64,000 bases of DNA from Paenibacillus plantarum (GCF_013141695.1 NZ_WHNY01000045.1:1-64000); one strand, 5' to 3'. Shown: positions 16,237 to 25,032, numbered from the stretch's first letter. The notes: a model not told the origin generated them from the letters alone. Translations and numbers: made by a program.

Positions 16237-18050
16237 GGGTCGGGGTGAGGAGTTTGCAGATTAGTAGACTGAAACTAAAGCATCAGATATTACTTATATT
16301 TTTATTTTCGGTTATCATTTTCTCAATAATGGAGTTTTATTCCTATTATAGTTTCTATAATTTGACGCAGAACAGAGCTGCGAATTACGGGAATAAGATC
16401 ATTGAACAAACAAGCCAAAAGATAAATTCCGTTTTTAACGATATAAAAGTTAGTACCAAAATAGCTGTTGATAATAAAAAGATACAAGAATTTACGATTG
16501 CTGATGATGATTATAAGCGGAGTTTTGATATAGGTACATATGTAATTGAACTTATGGAATATATGAGATCCTTTAATTCCTATGTGAATGGCATTGTTAT
16601 TAATGATAATCAAGGACGACGCGTCCATAGTACTGGAAACGGTGATATTTTTTATTCGAAACAATACGAAGAATTTGTTAGCACCTATAAAAATGATAGT
16701 AATTCTGTTGGAACAGGACAGTTTACAACCCTTCTAAAAGACGAAAAAACAGGAAGCGAATATTTCTTTTATATAGCACCCATTATTGAATCGATTGGCG
16801 GGGTTCAATTCTCTCAGAGGACAGGTTATTGTTCCATTATGGTGAACACGGAAAAGTTGAAGGAACTTGTTCAGAATACGGAATTAACGCCAAACTCTAC
16901 GTTGTACATTTTAAACAGTCAAAATGAGGTTATTGTATCCAATAATACAAATTTCCGCGGTATTTTGTACGAGGATATCCTTTCCGTAGATCGGAACCGT
17001 TTAACTAATGGGGTAAAAACAACAATTAATGATGAAGAAGTAATCGTCCAGGAAAAAGATTTGGAGCAGGCTGACGGCTGGCGTATTGTAAGTATTATTC
17101 CAGTGCAAGAGTTGACAACAGACATGTATGCCATTAAGAACATTAGTATCATAGCAGGAATTGGTATCATTCTGAGTATGCTTATTCTAGGATATTTTTT
17201 CTTGAATAATTTGACGCGGCCAGTCATGGGGCTTATCGCAGATATGAAAAAAATTGGTAAAAGAGATGTAGGCTTTAGAGTTAAAGTACGTTCAACGAAT
17301 GAAGTCGGCGTGTTGGCCTATGATATTAATAGCATGATTGACAAAATGGAAGAGATGACTAGCAATATTTTCCATACACAGGCAAGTTTATATGAGTCTG
17401 AGCTCAGCAAAAAACAGGCTGAATTCTCTGCCTTACAAAGTCAAATAAATCCGCATTTCCTTTATAATACATTAAATTGCATAAGCAGTATCGGGCTTGA
17501 ATACGGCAGCAAGGAAATAGCGCTGATTACTTCATCCATGTCAAAGATTTTTCGATATAGTATTAAAAAAGACGATCTTGTGATGATCAGTGAAGAAATT
17601 CAATGTATCCAAGCGTATCTGAAAATTATCTCAATTCGCTATGAAAACAAGTTTGATATGGAAATCAATGTGGATGAAAAGATGCTAGAAATGAAAACAC
17701 CTAAAATGATCTTGCAGCCCATTGTTGAAAACTCCGTTTATCATGGACTTGAAAGTATGGACGCAGGCGGAACACTTCGGGTGAGTGGGCATCTAGATGC
17801 GAATGGTGATGTCTGTTTTCAAATATGGGATTCTGGAAAAGGGATCGGTAAAGATGAGCTCGAAAGCCTGAAAGCGAAACTAAATATGGCCTTTTCGGAG
17901 AGAGTGGAAAATAGCTTTGTTGGGAACAGTATTGGGATTTCCAATATAAATAACAGGATTCAACTGCTGTTTGGAGAAGGTTATGGGGTAGGGATTGAAA
18001 GTGAGATTGGTTACGGTACGACGGTGATTGTTAAGATTCCATGTATGTGA
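16233..18050 (+). CDS. YesM-type sensor histidine kinase
   Basis: A membrane sensor kinase of up to 605 aa. Helix 1 is at about 20-38, followed by a roughly 260-aa extracellular Cache-like sensor, helix 2 near 305-328, and a HAMP segment (LTRPVMGLIADMKKIGKRD). The His_kinase box QSQINPHFLYNTLN has the phospho-accepting histidine at about residue 408. The ATP-binding domain has the N box (PIVENSVYHGLE), DSGKGIG and GIGNSIGISN-like glycine motifs. The exact start is uncertain: TTG 16233, GTG 16245 or TTG 16254. It is the cognate kinase of the regulator that overlaps it; the ligand is probably a sugar, sensed outside the cell. Confidence 0.9.
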   Translation: MRVGVRSLQISRLKLKHQILLIFLFSVIIFSIMEFYSYYSFYNLTQNRAANYGNKIIEQTSQKINSVFNDIKVSTKIAVDNKKIQEFTIADDDYKRSFDIGTYVIELMEYMRSFNSYVNGIVINDNQGRRVHSTGNGDIFYSKQYEEFVSTYKNDSNSVGTGQFTTLLKDEKTGSEYFFYIAPIIESIGGVQFSQRTGYCSIMVNTEKLKELVQNTELTPNSTLYILNSQNEVIVSNNTNFRGILYEDILSVDRNRLTNGVKTTINDEEVIVQEKDLEQADGWRIVSIIPVQELTTDMYAIKNISIIAGIGIILSMLILGYFFLNNLTRPVMGLIADMKKIGKRDVGFRVKVRSTNEVGVLAYDINSMIDKMEEMTSNIFHTQASLYESELSKKQAEFSALQSQINPHFLYNTLNCISSIGLEYGSKEIALITSSMSKIFRYSIKKDDLVMISEEIQCIQAYLKIISIRYENKFDMEINVDEKMLEMKTPKMILQPIVENSVYHGLESMDAGGTLRVSGHLDANGDVCFQIWDSGKGIGKDELESLKAKLNMAFSERVENSFVGNSIGISNINNRIQLLFGEGYGVGIESEIGYGTTVIVKIPCM

Positions 18051-18139
18051 GGAACATACTTGAACTTGAACCTTTTTCCACTTTCTGGCGTCTTTATGAT
18101 GCTTGATTGTTGTGAATCTGATACGTGGAGTGATCTATC

Positions 18140-18814
18140 ATGCCTTGGCCTATGGTGCATTTTAGCATTGCAGAAAAAATATTTGATCATGATCCATCGC
18201 CAGAATTTTTGTTGGGAAGTATCGCCCCAGATGCCATTCATATGAGAGCGAATACGACTAGGCAAGATAAAGGTAGAACGCATTTATGTGAGGAAGACGG
18301 CACGATGCCCAATCTTCAGACCTTCTCTGAGTTTTGTAAACGACACTTAACGCACAATGACCTCGATACTAATCAATTTATACTAGGATATGTCTCACAT
18401 CTGTATGCTGATTTAAGATGGACGGAGACCGTTTGGAATGACTATGTCGGGAAAATTAACCTTGAGATGGACGGACAGAACCAATCTATTAAAAGTCGAT
18501 ACAATGTAGAGGTTTGTCAGATCGATTACAATCTATACAGGAATGAAGTTTGGTCGAATAAGATTTTCGACTCCTTACTACAGGCTAGAGAATATGCAAT
18601 TCCTAATTTACTAACTGACGAAGAAATAACTCAGTATCGTGTACATATCATACAGAATCTTAGAAATGAAGGAAAAGAGCCTGGTATTGTACCGATCTAT
18701 ATTACAGATGCCATTGTTAAATCGTTTATTATCGACACTGTAGGTGAGCTGAAAAGTCTAATAAAAGTTTGGATGAACGATTACGAAATAAAAGCCCGCG
18801 GTGTTAGGCGATAG
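18140..18814 (+). CDS. zinc-dependent phospholipase C-like domain protein
   Basis: A 224-aa protein with the helical zinc-dependent phospholipase C/S1-P1-like layout: HFSIAEKIF near the N-terminus, SIAPDAIH around 27-34, and GYVSHLYADLRW near 93-104, supplying the usual histidine and aspartate metal ligands. It has no signal peptide, unlike secreted clostridial or Bacillus phospholipases, so it is probably intracellular and its substrate is not known. GGAG lies 9 nt before the ATG. It stands alone, 90 nt after the kinase gene and 92 nt before the acyltransferase gene. Confidence 0.65.
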   Translation: MPWPMVHFSIAEKIFDHDPSPEFLLGSIAPDAIHMRANTTRQDKGRTHLCEEDGTMPNLQTFSEFCKRHLTHNDLDTNQFILGYVSHLYADLRWTETVWNDYVGKINLEMDGQNQSIKSRYNVEVCQIDYNLYRNEVWSNKIFDSLLQAREYAIPNLLTDEEITQYRVHIIQNLRNEGKEPGIVPIYITDAIVKSFIIDTVGELKSLIKVWMNDYEIKARGVRR

Positions 18815-18906
18815 TTGATATTACTTTCTTTCAAGACAATAGGTTATAATTGGAGACAATGTGGCAATGTGTTTGGGGCCTTGTTTAATTTGAAAGGAGT
18901 ATAGGA

Positions 18907-20058
18907 ATGGAATTTTTGTTATTATCCAAAGAAATCACACAGCAGTACTGCCGGAAAATTTTGATGCCCGAAGGCGCAACCGAAATCTTGATGAACATCG
19001 TCGATCATATAAATAATGATCAAAAACTTTTTGATATTTATATGGCATTTTATAAGAATAATATTGAAAGTGGCTATTGGACGACCGTTTGGGAACCGCT
19101 GGCGATAGATCCTTATGTGGAAGAAGTACTCGGAAATTCGGCTTCCCTGTTATATCTGCATGCAGCACTGCAAAGACTGCCGATCGCCGAGCAGAAGTAT
19201 GCCGAAAGAGGACTGAGTGAAGAGTTATTTGTAGAAACCTTAAGGGATATCGGTGTTTGGGTTCAAAATGCCTATAATTTAGTCGGCTATTATGCCATTA
19301 GAAATTTCAGTTGGATCTGGAGGCATCTGGAGGCCAGAATGTTCCGGATTGGGGGTATGCAGTTTATCGCAACCAATTTTTCTGGGGTCGTCAAAGGCTT
19401 TTACAATGCGAAAGAAGATCGTATATTGCTTTTATGCAGCGCCGGGATGGAATTAAGAGCGAATGGTGATAAGCAAGGCGTCTGCAATAAAGAGAAGACT
19501 ACCGATGGTTTTGTGACGGAATATGAGGAAACAGAACAATATTTCATTGGAAATCCTATTACGCCTGACGGCAAAGGCTTAAACGAACCCGTTAAGCTCA
19601 TGAGGGATGAATGGGAAAAAGTATTGGACAAGGATGATACGATGCTTGAGATTCATATCCCGAGAGATACGGCTTTTGATATGGATCAAATCAAAGACAC
19701 GTACATTCAGGCCAAGGAATTTTATGCAACCTATTTTCCAGAAGTCCAGTATAAGGGTATGGCATGCCATACATGGCTGTTTACGCCACAACTTCGGGAG
19801 ATGTTACCGCCTACCAGCAATATCGTCAGGTTCCAAGAGCAGTTTTATCTCTATCCGACAGCGGGTTCGGTTCGTTTTTTATGGAATTTCGTATTCAATG
19901 AATTGACCGAGGTAAAGGATGCTAAACCGGACACATCGTTAAGGAGAAAGGTCCTTGCGTATTTGGAAGAAGATAAAGAGATCTTTGATATGAATGGCGT
20001 ATTTCTTGATATAAGTGGTGATTTCGGAACGGTAACTTATCCAAAGGAAGACAAATAG
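18907..20058 (+). CDS. two-domain GNAT-like acyltransferase (DUF5596 type)
   Basis: A 383-aa soluble protein. I recognise the pattern of the acyltransferase-domain proteins with a helical N-terminal domain (about 1-130) and a GNAT-like C-terminal fold. The C-terminal half includes LEIHIPRDTAFDMDQIKDTY and a GMACHTWLFTPQLREMLPPTSNIVRFQEQF segment, which is characteristic of that family and contains a conserved histidine and tryptophan. Function is not established; related proteins lie near sugar-utilisation genes in Paenibacillus. AAAGGAG precedes the ATG at good distance. A TATAAT at 18845-18850 may be its -10 box. A terminator follows, so it is monocistronic. Confidence 0.7.
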   Translation: MEFLLLSKEITQQYCRKILMPEGATEILMNIVDHINNDQKLFDIYMAFYKNNIESGYWTTVWEPLAIDPYVEEVLGNSASLLYLHAALQRLPIAEQKYAERGLSEELFVETLRDIGVWVQNAYNLVGYYAIRNFSWIWRHLEARMFRIGGMQFIATNFSGVVKGFYNAKEDRILLLCSAGMELRANGDKQGVCNKEKTTDGFVTEYEETEQYFIGNPITPDGKGLNEPVKLMRDEWEKVLDKDDTMLEIHIPRDTAFDMDQIKDTYIQAKEFYATYFPEVQYKGMACHTWLFTPQLREMLPPTSNIVRFQEQFYLYPTAGSVRFLWNFVFNELTEVKDAKPDTSLRRKVLAYLEEDKEIFDMNGVFLDISGDFGTVTYPKEDK

Positions 20059-20084
20059 GGACACTATCGAGAAACGATAGTTGG

Positions 20085-20113
20085 AGGAGCTTGCCGCGGC
20101 AATGCTCCTTTTT
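20085..20113 (+). terminator. rho-independent terminator
   Basis: AGGAGC (20085-20090) pairs with GCTCCT (20104-20109), with the self-complementary TTGCCGCGGCAA inside the loop, followed by five Ts. It lies 27 nt after the acyltransferase stop. Confidence 0.85.
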
Positions 20114-20143
20114 GGTTTTCGCTTGATTTGGTGATTGCGGTCT

Positions 20144-20350
20144 CGGCTTCCGGCCCCGGGCCCGGACTTCCAGCCCCCGGCCCCGGCCCCCCGGACCCCA
20201 GCTTCCGGCCCCGGCCCCGGGCTCCTGGACCCCAGCTTCCGGCCCCGGCCCCGGGCTCCTGGACCTCAGCCCCAGCTTCCGGCCCCAGGCTCCGTGCTCC
20301 CAGCCGTGCTCCCAGCCCGTGCTCCCGGCCCCGGGCTACCCCCTCCCGGC
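20144..20350. repeat. extremely G+C-rich minisatellite
   Basis: By hand count only 37 of 207 bases are A or T (about 82% G+C), in a genome region otherwise well below 50%. GCTTCCGG recurs at 20146, 20201, 20235 and 20275; the copies at 20201 and 20235 form a 34-bp tandem unit ending CTCCTGGACC. A GTGCTCCCAGCC motif repeats at the right end. Frames through it encode proline/alanine/glycine repeats with no ribosome site, so I call it non-coding. It ends 3 nt before the four-box element at 20354. With that element it fills the 600-bp gap between the acyltransferase and grpB-like genes; 20539-20659 holds only the next gene's leader. Confidence 0.85.
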
Positions 20351-20353
20351 AAA

Positions 20354-20538
20354 TAGATGGATTTTATGTAGTTAAATTTTAAAATTTTCCAATTAAACGC
20401 AGAATAAATGGATAACCTACAGTTAATTTTAACCATTTCACCGGATCTGAGCAAAAGAGCCGATTTTAACTACATGTTTTCCAGTTAAATCAAATTTTCG
20501 AGCGAATGACTCGTAAATAGCTGTATATTTTCCAGTTA
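20354..20538. repeat. four-box intergenic element, copy 1 (spacing 51-62-51)
   Basis: Four 21-nt boxes, each T-A-N17-T-A, start at 20354, 20405, 20467 and 20518. Inner 19-mers of boxes 1 and 2 are AGATGGATTTTATGTAGTT and AAATGGATAACCTACAGTT. Boxes 3 and 4, read on the other strand, are AACTGGAAAACATGTAGTT and AACTGGAAAATATACAGCT. So two boxes point right and two point left around a 41-nt centre, with 30-nt spacers in each arm. The element lies between a terminator and the grpB-like gene and contains no frame with a start and ribosome site. Confidence 0.85.
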
Positions 20539-20659
20539 GTACAAGTATGCAGCGTACTGCAACGAATGTGGCGAGGAGGTTTTAACCAATTTATATCGAA
20601 ATAGTGGGAAATACGACTAGTACGATAGAAGCAGCCTGCGTATAGGAGGAGGAAACGAA

Positions 20660-21190
20660 TTGGAGAGACAATGGACGATTTCACCTTGGACTAATGAATG
20701 GAACCAACAATTTGAGGTGGAGTCCAACGTTTTACAGGATATTTTTCAATCAGAACTTGTTGATATCCATCACGTTGGAAGCACCTCGGTGCCCTCAATC
20801 GGGTATGCGAAACCCATTATCGATATCTTGATCATCGTAAAAAATATCGAGCAAGTGGATGTAGGTAACGAGCAAATGATCGATACGGGATACCGAGTAA
20901 GAGGGGAGAACGGCATTCCGAATAGACGATACTTCTCCAAAGGGGATCTACAACGTACGCATCACGTTCATATTTATCAGCAGGGGGATTCAAGGATACT
21001 GACCTATTTGGATTTTAAGGCCTATTTGCTGCAACATCCTGCTGAAGCTGCAAAATACGGCCAACTCAAGCTGGACATATTAGCGTCCTATCCGAATGAG
21101 CAATACCAACAAGTGAAAGAAGATCGCATCAATCACTTGGTTGAGAAAGCTCTGCGATGGGGAGAAGAGGAAAGGAAACGGTTGGAATGA
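20660..21190 (+). CDS. GrpB-family (UPF0157) nucleotidyltransferase-like protein
   Basis: A 176-aa protein of normal GrpB/UPF0157 size, a family with a nucleotidyltransferase fold and often fused to dephospho-CoA kinase. The signature is HHVGSTSVPSIGYAKPIIDI at about 37-56, with the G-S-T loop and a downstream aspartate. HHVHIYQQGD and LTYLDFKAYLLQHPAEAAKYGQLK follow, as in other members. The TTG start has GGAGGAGG 7 nt upstream. Its substrate is unknown. It is single, between the four-box element and a convergent regulator. Confidence 0.88.
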   Translation: MERQWTISPWTNEWNQQFEVESNVLQDIFQSELVDIHHVGSTSVPSIGYAKPIIDILIIVKNIEQVDVGNEQMIDTGYRVRGENGIPNRRYFSKGDLQRTHHVHIYQQGDSRILTYLDFKAYLLQHPAEAAKYGQLKLDILASYPNEQYQQVKEDRINHLVEKALRWGEEERKRLE

Positions 21191-21286
21191 GTTGTTCGCG
21201 ATATATCCAGCAATTTCCATGGTCGAGCAAATCATTAGGCGAAAAGCATAGGGACACAAGGCGGCAAGCATATTTATTGTGAGTCA

Positions 21287-22285
21287 TCACTTGCCGCTAT
21301 ACATAGAAGTAATGTTGTTCGCCGCTTCTAGCAGAGCTTCACAGAGCTCTAATGGTTCCAAGACACGAACCATGGTTCCAAAGCCAAGCAGAATTTCGCA
21401 TGCGGAGCTCAGCGTGTTGAACGCTAGATCAGCTTTGCGCCAGACCACGGGAACATTGGCTTTTGCCGAGCAGGTTGCTTCTTCGTGTTCCTCGTGCCAT
21501 GCGGCTACACGAACGAAGCGGGTCATCTCGAGCCGAGTGGAGACGCTCGGATGCACGAGTGCTTGCGCTGCGTAGTGTGGAAGTCCGCTGCGGAACAGGT
21601 CGACCGAACGCTGCCAATAAGCAGCGAGGTTGAAGTGATCCGGGCGCACAACCGGCTCATCCAGTATGGAAGCATCCTTAATGCGTGATACACGATAGGT
21701 GCGGGGTTCCTGCTCGACACCACTGGCGACGAGATACCAGAGTGAACCCTTGAGGACAAGTCCGAGAGGGCTCACGACGCGTTCGCTTGCAGCCGAGTCG
21801 CGACCTGAGGCGTATAGCAGTTGCAGTTTTCGGTCTTCCCATACAGCCTCCTGCAGGAGGGATAACCACGGTAATTCTTCGACATTTTGATGCCAGCCTG
21901 CCGCATCCACATAAACCCGTTGGCGCATATAATCGGCATCGCGTCGCAACGAAGGAGAGAGCGAAGCCAGCACTTTCAACACCGCCGCTTCATAAGCATC
22001 TCCGAAACCGAGATCGGTTAAATGTCGATGAGGTTCAGCGGCTAGTAATGCTAGCAGCTCATCTTTGTGCAGCCCAGCCCAATCCGCTCGATATCCTTCC
22101 ATTAGCCGCCATCCACCTGCAGATCCGCGTTCCGCATAGACGGGAACTCCCGCTGTGCTTAGTGCTTCCATATCCCGATGGATTGTCCGTTCCGAGACTT
22201 CCAGTCTCGCGGCTAACTCTCGCGTTGTCATGCCGCCGCGTGTTTGTAACAGCATCATAATTTGCAATAACCGATCCGCTCTCAT
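21287..22285 (-). CDS. YafY-type HTH/WYL-domain transcriptional regulator
   Basis: A 332-aa regulator. The N-terminal DeoR-like winged helix (about 1-60, MTTRELAARLEVSERTIHRD) is followed by a WYL domain (about 135-215, with SPLGLVLKGSLWYLVASG and the arginine-rich YRVSRIKDASILDE) and a C-terminal WCX-like domain. Two ATGs lie close together; 22285 is preferred because AGGGGG sits 6 nt upstream, while at 22291 it would abut the codon. It is divergent from an SDR gene, which it probably controls. G+C looks higher than in neighbouring genes, hinting at separate acquisition. Confidence 0.88.
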   Translation of the reverse strand: MRADRLLQIMMLLQTRGGMTTRELAARLEVSERTIHRDMEALSTAGVPVYAERGSAGGWRLMEGYRADWAGLHKDELLALLAAEPHRHLTDLGFGDAYEAAVLKVLASLSPSLRRDADYMRQRVYVDAAGWHQNVEELPWLSLLQEAVWEDRKLQLLYASGRDSAASERVVSPLGLVLKGSLWYLVASGVEQEPRTYRVSRIKDASILDEPVVRPDHFNLAAYWQRSVDLFRSGLPHYAAQALVHPSVSTRLEMTRFVRVAAWHEEHEEATCSAKANVPVVWRKADLAFNTLSSACEILLGFGTMVRVLEPLELCEALLEAANNITSMYSGK

Positions 22286-22324
22286 CTGCATCCCCCTTCA
22301 TGTAATTTGATTCTAGCACACATA

Positions 22325-22371
22325 TATGACAACAGGTGACATGATTCATTGGCTACAATAAGACTAAGTCT
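22325..22371. promoter_or_regulatory. divergent regulatory region between WYL regulator and SDR
   Basis: Holds the direct repeat TGACA-ACAGG-TGACA (22327-22341) and the palindrome AGACT-A-AGTCT (22361-22371). On the minus strand TGTGCTAGAAT forms an extended -10 site for the regulator. On the plus strand TACAAT (22354-22359) is a possible -10 for the SDR, placing the palindrome at its start point as an operator would be. Confidence 0.45.
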
Positions 22372-22416
22372 AAGATATTACAGTCTACTATTTAAACATT
22401 GAAAGGAGTTGGTTCC

Positions 22417-23298
22417 ATGACTACGAAAAATCAACCATTACACAATCAAATTGCCTTAGTGGCAGGAGCGACTCGGGGAGCTGGGCGTGCGATTGCAATT
22501 GAGCTCGGCCGTGCTGGCGCAACAGTCTATGTGACAGGACGTTCGACGAGGGCGAAACGATCGCCGATGAACCGACCAGAGACGATTGAGGAAACGGCTG
22601 AACTTGTAACGAAAGCAGGGGGCGAAGGCATCGCAGTCTGCATGGATCATACGAAGGAAGAGGATGTTGTAGCGCTGTTCAATCAAATTAAGAGTGAGCA
22701 GCAGGGGCGACTGGATATTCTTGTGAATGATCTCTGGGGAGGGGACCCGCTTACCGAATGGGGCAAAGGATTCTGGGAGTCCTCTCTCACAAACGGGCTG
22801 TTGATTCAGAAACAAGCTGTCCACTCACATATCATGACTGCCTATTACGCTGCTCCTTTGATGGTCGAACGTAAGGCTGGGCTTATTGTAGAAATTACAG
22901 ACGGTGTCGGCTATCACTATCGGGGTAACTTGTATTATAGTTTGGCCAAAATCGGAGTCTCTCATCTGGCGCAGGCGATGGCTGCTGATCTAAAACCGCA
23001 CGGTGTGACCGCACTTGCAGTAACGCCAGGCTTTCTTCGATCTGAGGCGATGCTGGATTATTTCGGGGTGCAGGAGGAGAATTGGCGCGATGCTAGCGAG
23101 CAGGATATACATTTCTTACAGTCCGAGACCCCCTATTTCCTTGCTCGGGGGATAGCCGCACTCGCTGCTGATCCGCAAGTGGCGGAGAAATCCGGGCAAC
23201 TGCTAAGTTCCTGGTCTTTGTCCGACGATTATGGCTTTATCGATATCGATGGGCGCAGTCCACATTGGGGAAGGTACGCTCAGGAGAATGGATTCTGA
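22417..23298 (+). CDS. SDR-family oxidoreductase
   Basis: A 293-aa short-chain dehydrogenase/reductase. The NAD(P)-binding GATRGAGRA is at residues 17-25, followed by VTGRSTRAKRS, whose arginines favour NADPH. The usual NNAG is changed to NDLWGG. The catalytic YxxxK is present as YSLAK, and PGF follows. I chose ATG 22417 with AAAGGAG 8 nt upstream; the frame is open from a TTG at 22399. Members with this longer C-terminus are often annotated as SDRs of unknown substrate. It is divergent from the WYL regulator. Confidence 0.88.
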   Translation: MTTKNQPLHNQIALVAGATRGAGRAIAIELGRAGATVYVTGRSTRAKRSPMNRPETIEETAELVTKAGGEGIAVCMDHTKEEDVVALFNQIKSEQQGRLDILVNDLWGGDPLTEWGKGFWESSLTNGLLIQKQAVHSHIMTAYYAAPLMVERKAGLIVEITDGVGYHYRGNLYYSLAKIGVSHLAQAMAADLKPHGVTALAVTPGFLRSEAMLDYFGVQEENWRDASEQDIHFLQSETPYFLARGIAALAADPQVAEKSGQLLSSWSLSDDYGFIDIDGRSPHWGRYAQENGF

Positions 23299-23310
23299 GT
23301 TTGCTTCCCT

Positions 23311-23338
23311 TTGCAGATGGCTTTTTTTCTTATATGAT
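23311..23338 (+). promoter_or_regulatory. possible promoter of AraC gene
   Basis: TTGCAG (23311-23316), 16-nt spacer and TATGAT (23333-23338) lie 85 nt upstream of the AraC start, directly after the SDR stop. Confidence 0.45.
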
Positions 23339-23423
23339 GGATGGGTACAGGTGACAGACAATCACCGAATGTGGATAGGGAGCGCTAATTGCCGAATTAG
23401 ACTCGCGAAAAGGCGGATCAGCT

Positions 23424-24251
23424 ATGAGTGATGAATTTTTGACGAGTTTCACACCGAGAATTATCGATGTTGTGGAGCGGAATCCGGCCTTTTGGGAGGA
23501 TTTTAATTATTTATTACTGCGCGATAAAACCAAATTGCATACCCTGTCCTACGTGTATCAAGGTGCAGGAATACTTGAGATTGACGGGGAGAAGTATCCA
23601 CTTCAAGCAGGACATTTGTTTCAAGTCCGGCCTGGCGTCAACATGCGAATCACAATGAATCCCGAGACTCCTGTTTGTTTTATTTCGTTTCATTTTCTGT
23701 ATCGATTGGTGCGATGGGAAAATGGCGAAATGTTGTCCGTGGACAATACGGCGAAGTTGCCGATTTGTGGGGATGTTTTTCCAATAGGCCAAATAAATAT
23801 CGAAGAATCGTTTCGCAAAGCGTTCCATCTATGGCAGTCCAAAGGCAGGAACTATGAATGGCTGGTTAAGCTAGAGTTTCTGAATAACGTACAGGCCGTG
23901 AATGAGCTTGCTAGTAGGGAACTAGAGCAGAGCTCAACAGCAAGTGTCATTGAGAAGGCTTCAGCGTATATACGAACCAACTATCAAGAAAATATCACCC
24001 GGGAAATAATCGCGGAGTATGTTTCGTTATCTCCAGGCTATTTATCCATTACATTTAAAAAGCATACCGGAGTAAGTTTGACTGAATATGTGACCAAAAT
24101 CAGATTGGATCGGGCGAAATTTTTACTGAAAAGTACGAAGCTGCCAATTAAACAAATCGCGGAGGACTGCGGGTTTACGGACTCCTTCTATTTCTCGCGT
24201 ATTTTCTCCAGAGATACAGGAATGAATCCACGGGACTACAGAAATGCATAG
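23424..24251 (+). CDS. AraC-family regulator with cupin-like sensor domain
   Basis: A 275-aa transcription factor. An AraC-type sensor beta-barrel occupies about 30-130 (LSYVYQGAGILEIDGEKYPL, then LQAGHLFQVRPG). The C-terminal double helix-turn-helix covers about 175-275 (ITREIIAEYVSLSPGYLSI, then IKQIAEDCGFTDSFYFSRIF). AAAGGCGG lies 7 nt before the ATG. It stands as an isolated gene with a weak terminator after it, and no adjacent sugar operon reveals its target. Confidence 0.87.
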   Translation: MSDEFLTSFTPRIIDVVERNPAFWEDFNYLLLRDKTKLHTLSYVYQGAGILEIDGEKYPLQAGHLFQVRPGVNMRITMNPETPVCFISFHFLYRLVRWENGEMLSVDNTAKLPICGDVFPIGQINIEESFRKAFHLWQSKGRNYEWLVKLEFLNNVQAVNELASRELEQSSTASVIEKASAYIRTNYQENITREIIAEYVSLSPGYLSITFKKHTGVSLTEYVTKIRLDRAKFLLKSTKLPIKQIAEDCGFTDSFYFSRIFSRDTGMNPRDYRNA

Positions 24252-24286
24252 ATCAGCTGTTACACTATGAATAAAGCGACATCGGA

Positions 24287-24317
24287 AGCTTCAAGTGGAA
24301 GCTAGGATAGCGCTTTT
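24287..24317 (+). terminator. possible terminator
   Basis: AGCTTC (24287-24292) pairs with GAAGCT (24298-24303), with an outer AGCG/CGCT pairing and a TTTTT run at 24313-24317. Confidence 0.5.
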
Positions 24318-24415
24318 TCTTATGAAAAAATAAAATTATTGACTTTCATTGGATGGTATGCAGGTACTTGACTGCCGTGTGCTATATTAAAATAATTACA
24401 CTTAGGAGGCAGCGC

Positions 24416-25024
24416 ATGTTTCAGCAAATGAATCAGACTTATTCAGGAGTTAACTTTGGTACACAAGATTTAAGATACGGCGAGCTGATTAGTTGTATAT
24501 TTGATGGGTGTTCGTTTGCGAACGGTTCTTTAGATGAAATTAATACCAGTAACTGTCGCTTCATTGCATGTGACTTTCGCGGAACTTCGTTAAACGGCTC
24601 CCTACATAAAGAATCCGCTTTTGAAAATTGCATCTTTAATGGTGCCAATCTGTTCGTTACCAAATTCGATAACTGTAAAATGATGGGATCAGATTTCTCG
24701 AACGCGAATTTAGATGGGATTACGATTAATCGCGGGGATTGGTCTTACACGAATTTGAGGCATAGTCGATTAGTAAGACAGGATTTGCGCGGGGTTAATT
24801 TTCATGAAGCTGATTTCTCCGGATCTAGCTTGGAAAAAGCTGATTTAAGAGATTGTGATCTAACCATGGCGATCTTCGCGAAAGCCAAGCTACAAGACAC
24901 TGATGTGAGAGGTGCCCAAATGGCTGGCGTCGATTTCAAAACATTTTCCATTACGGGCATGCGAATGGATCGAGAGCAAGCTGTCTTATTTACAATTTCT
25001 CATGGTGCTAAGATAAATGGATGA
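24416..25024 (+). CDS. pentapeptide-repeat protein
   Basis: A 202-aa protein made largely of A(D/N)LXX-type pentapeptide repeats (for example DFSNANLDG, DLRGVNFHEADFSGSSLEKADLRDCDL), which stack into a right-handed quadrilateral beta-helix. Some members mimic DNA and protect gyrase from quinolones (Qnr-like); nothing here fixes that role. ATG 24416 has TTAGGAGG 6 nt upstream, so the upstream in-frame extension to 24353 is not used. There is no signal peptide, so it is cytoplasmic. An AraC gene follows 48 nt later from its own likely promoter. Confidence 0.85.
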   Translation: MFQQMNQTYSGVNFGTQDLRYGELISCIFDGCSFANGSLDEINTSNCRFIACDFRGTSLNGSLHKESAFENCIFNGANLFVTKFDNCKMMGSDFSNANLDGITINRGDWSYTNLRHSRLVRQDLRGVNFHEADFSGSSLEKADLRDCDLTMAIFAKAKLQDTDVRGAQMAGVDFKTFSITGMRMDREQAVLFTISHGAKING

Positions 25025-25032
25025 TCCCTTTA

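Noticed and set aside
20128-20382. Proline-rich open frames through the G+C-rich tract
   Set aside because: Low-complexity by-product of the minisatellite; no ribosome site, and open frames occur on both strands.
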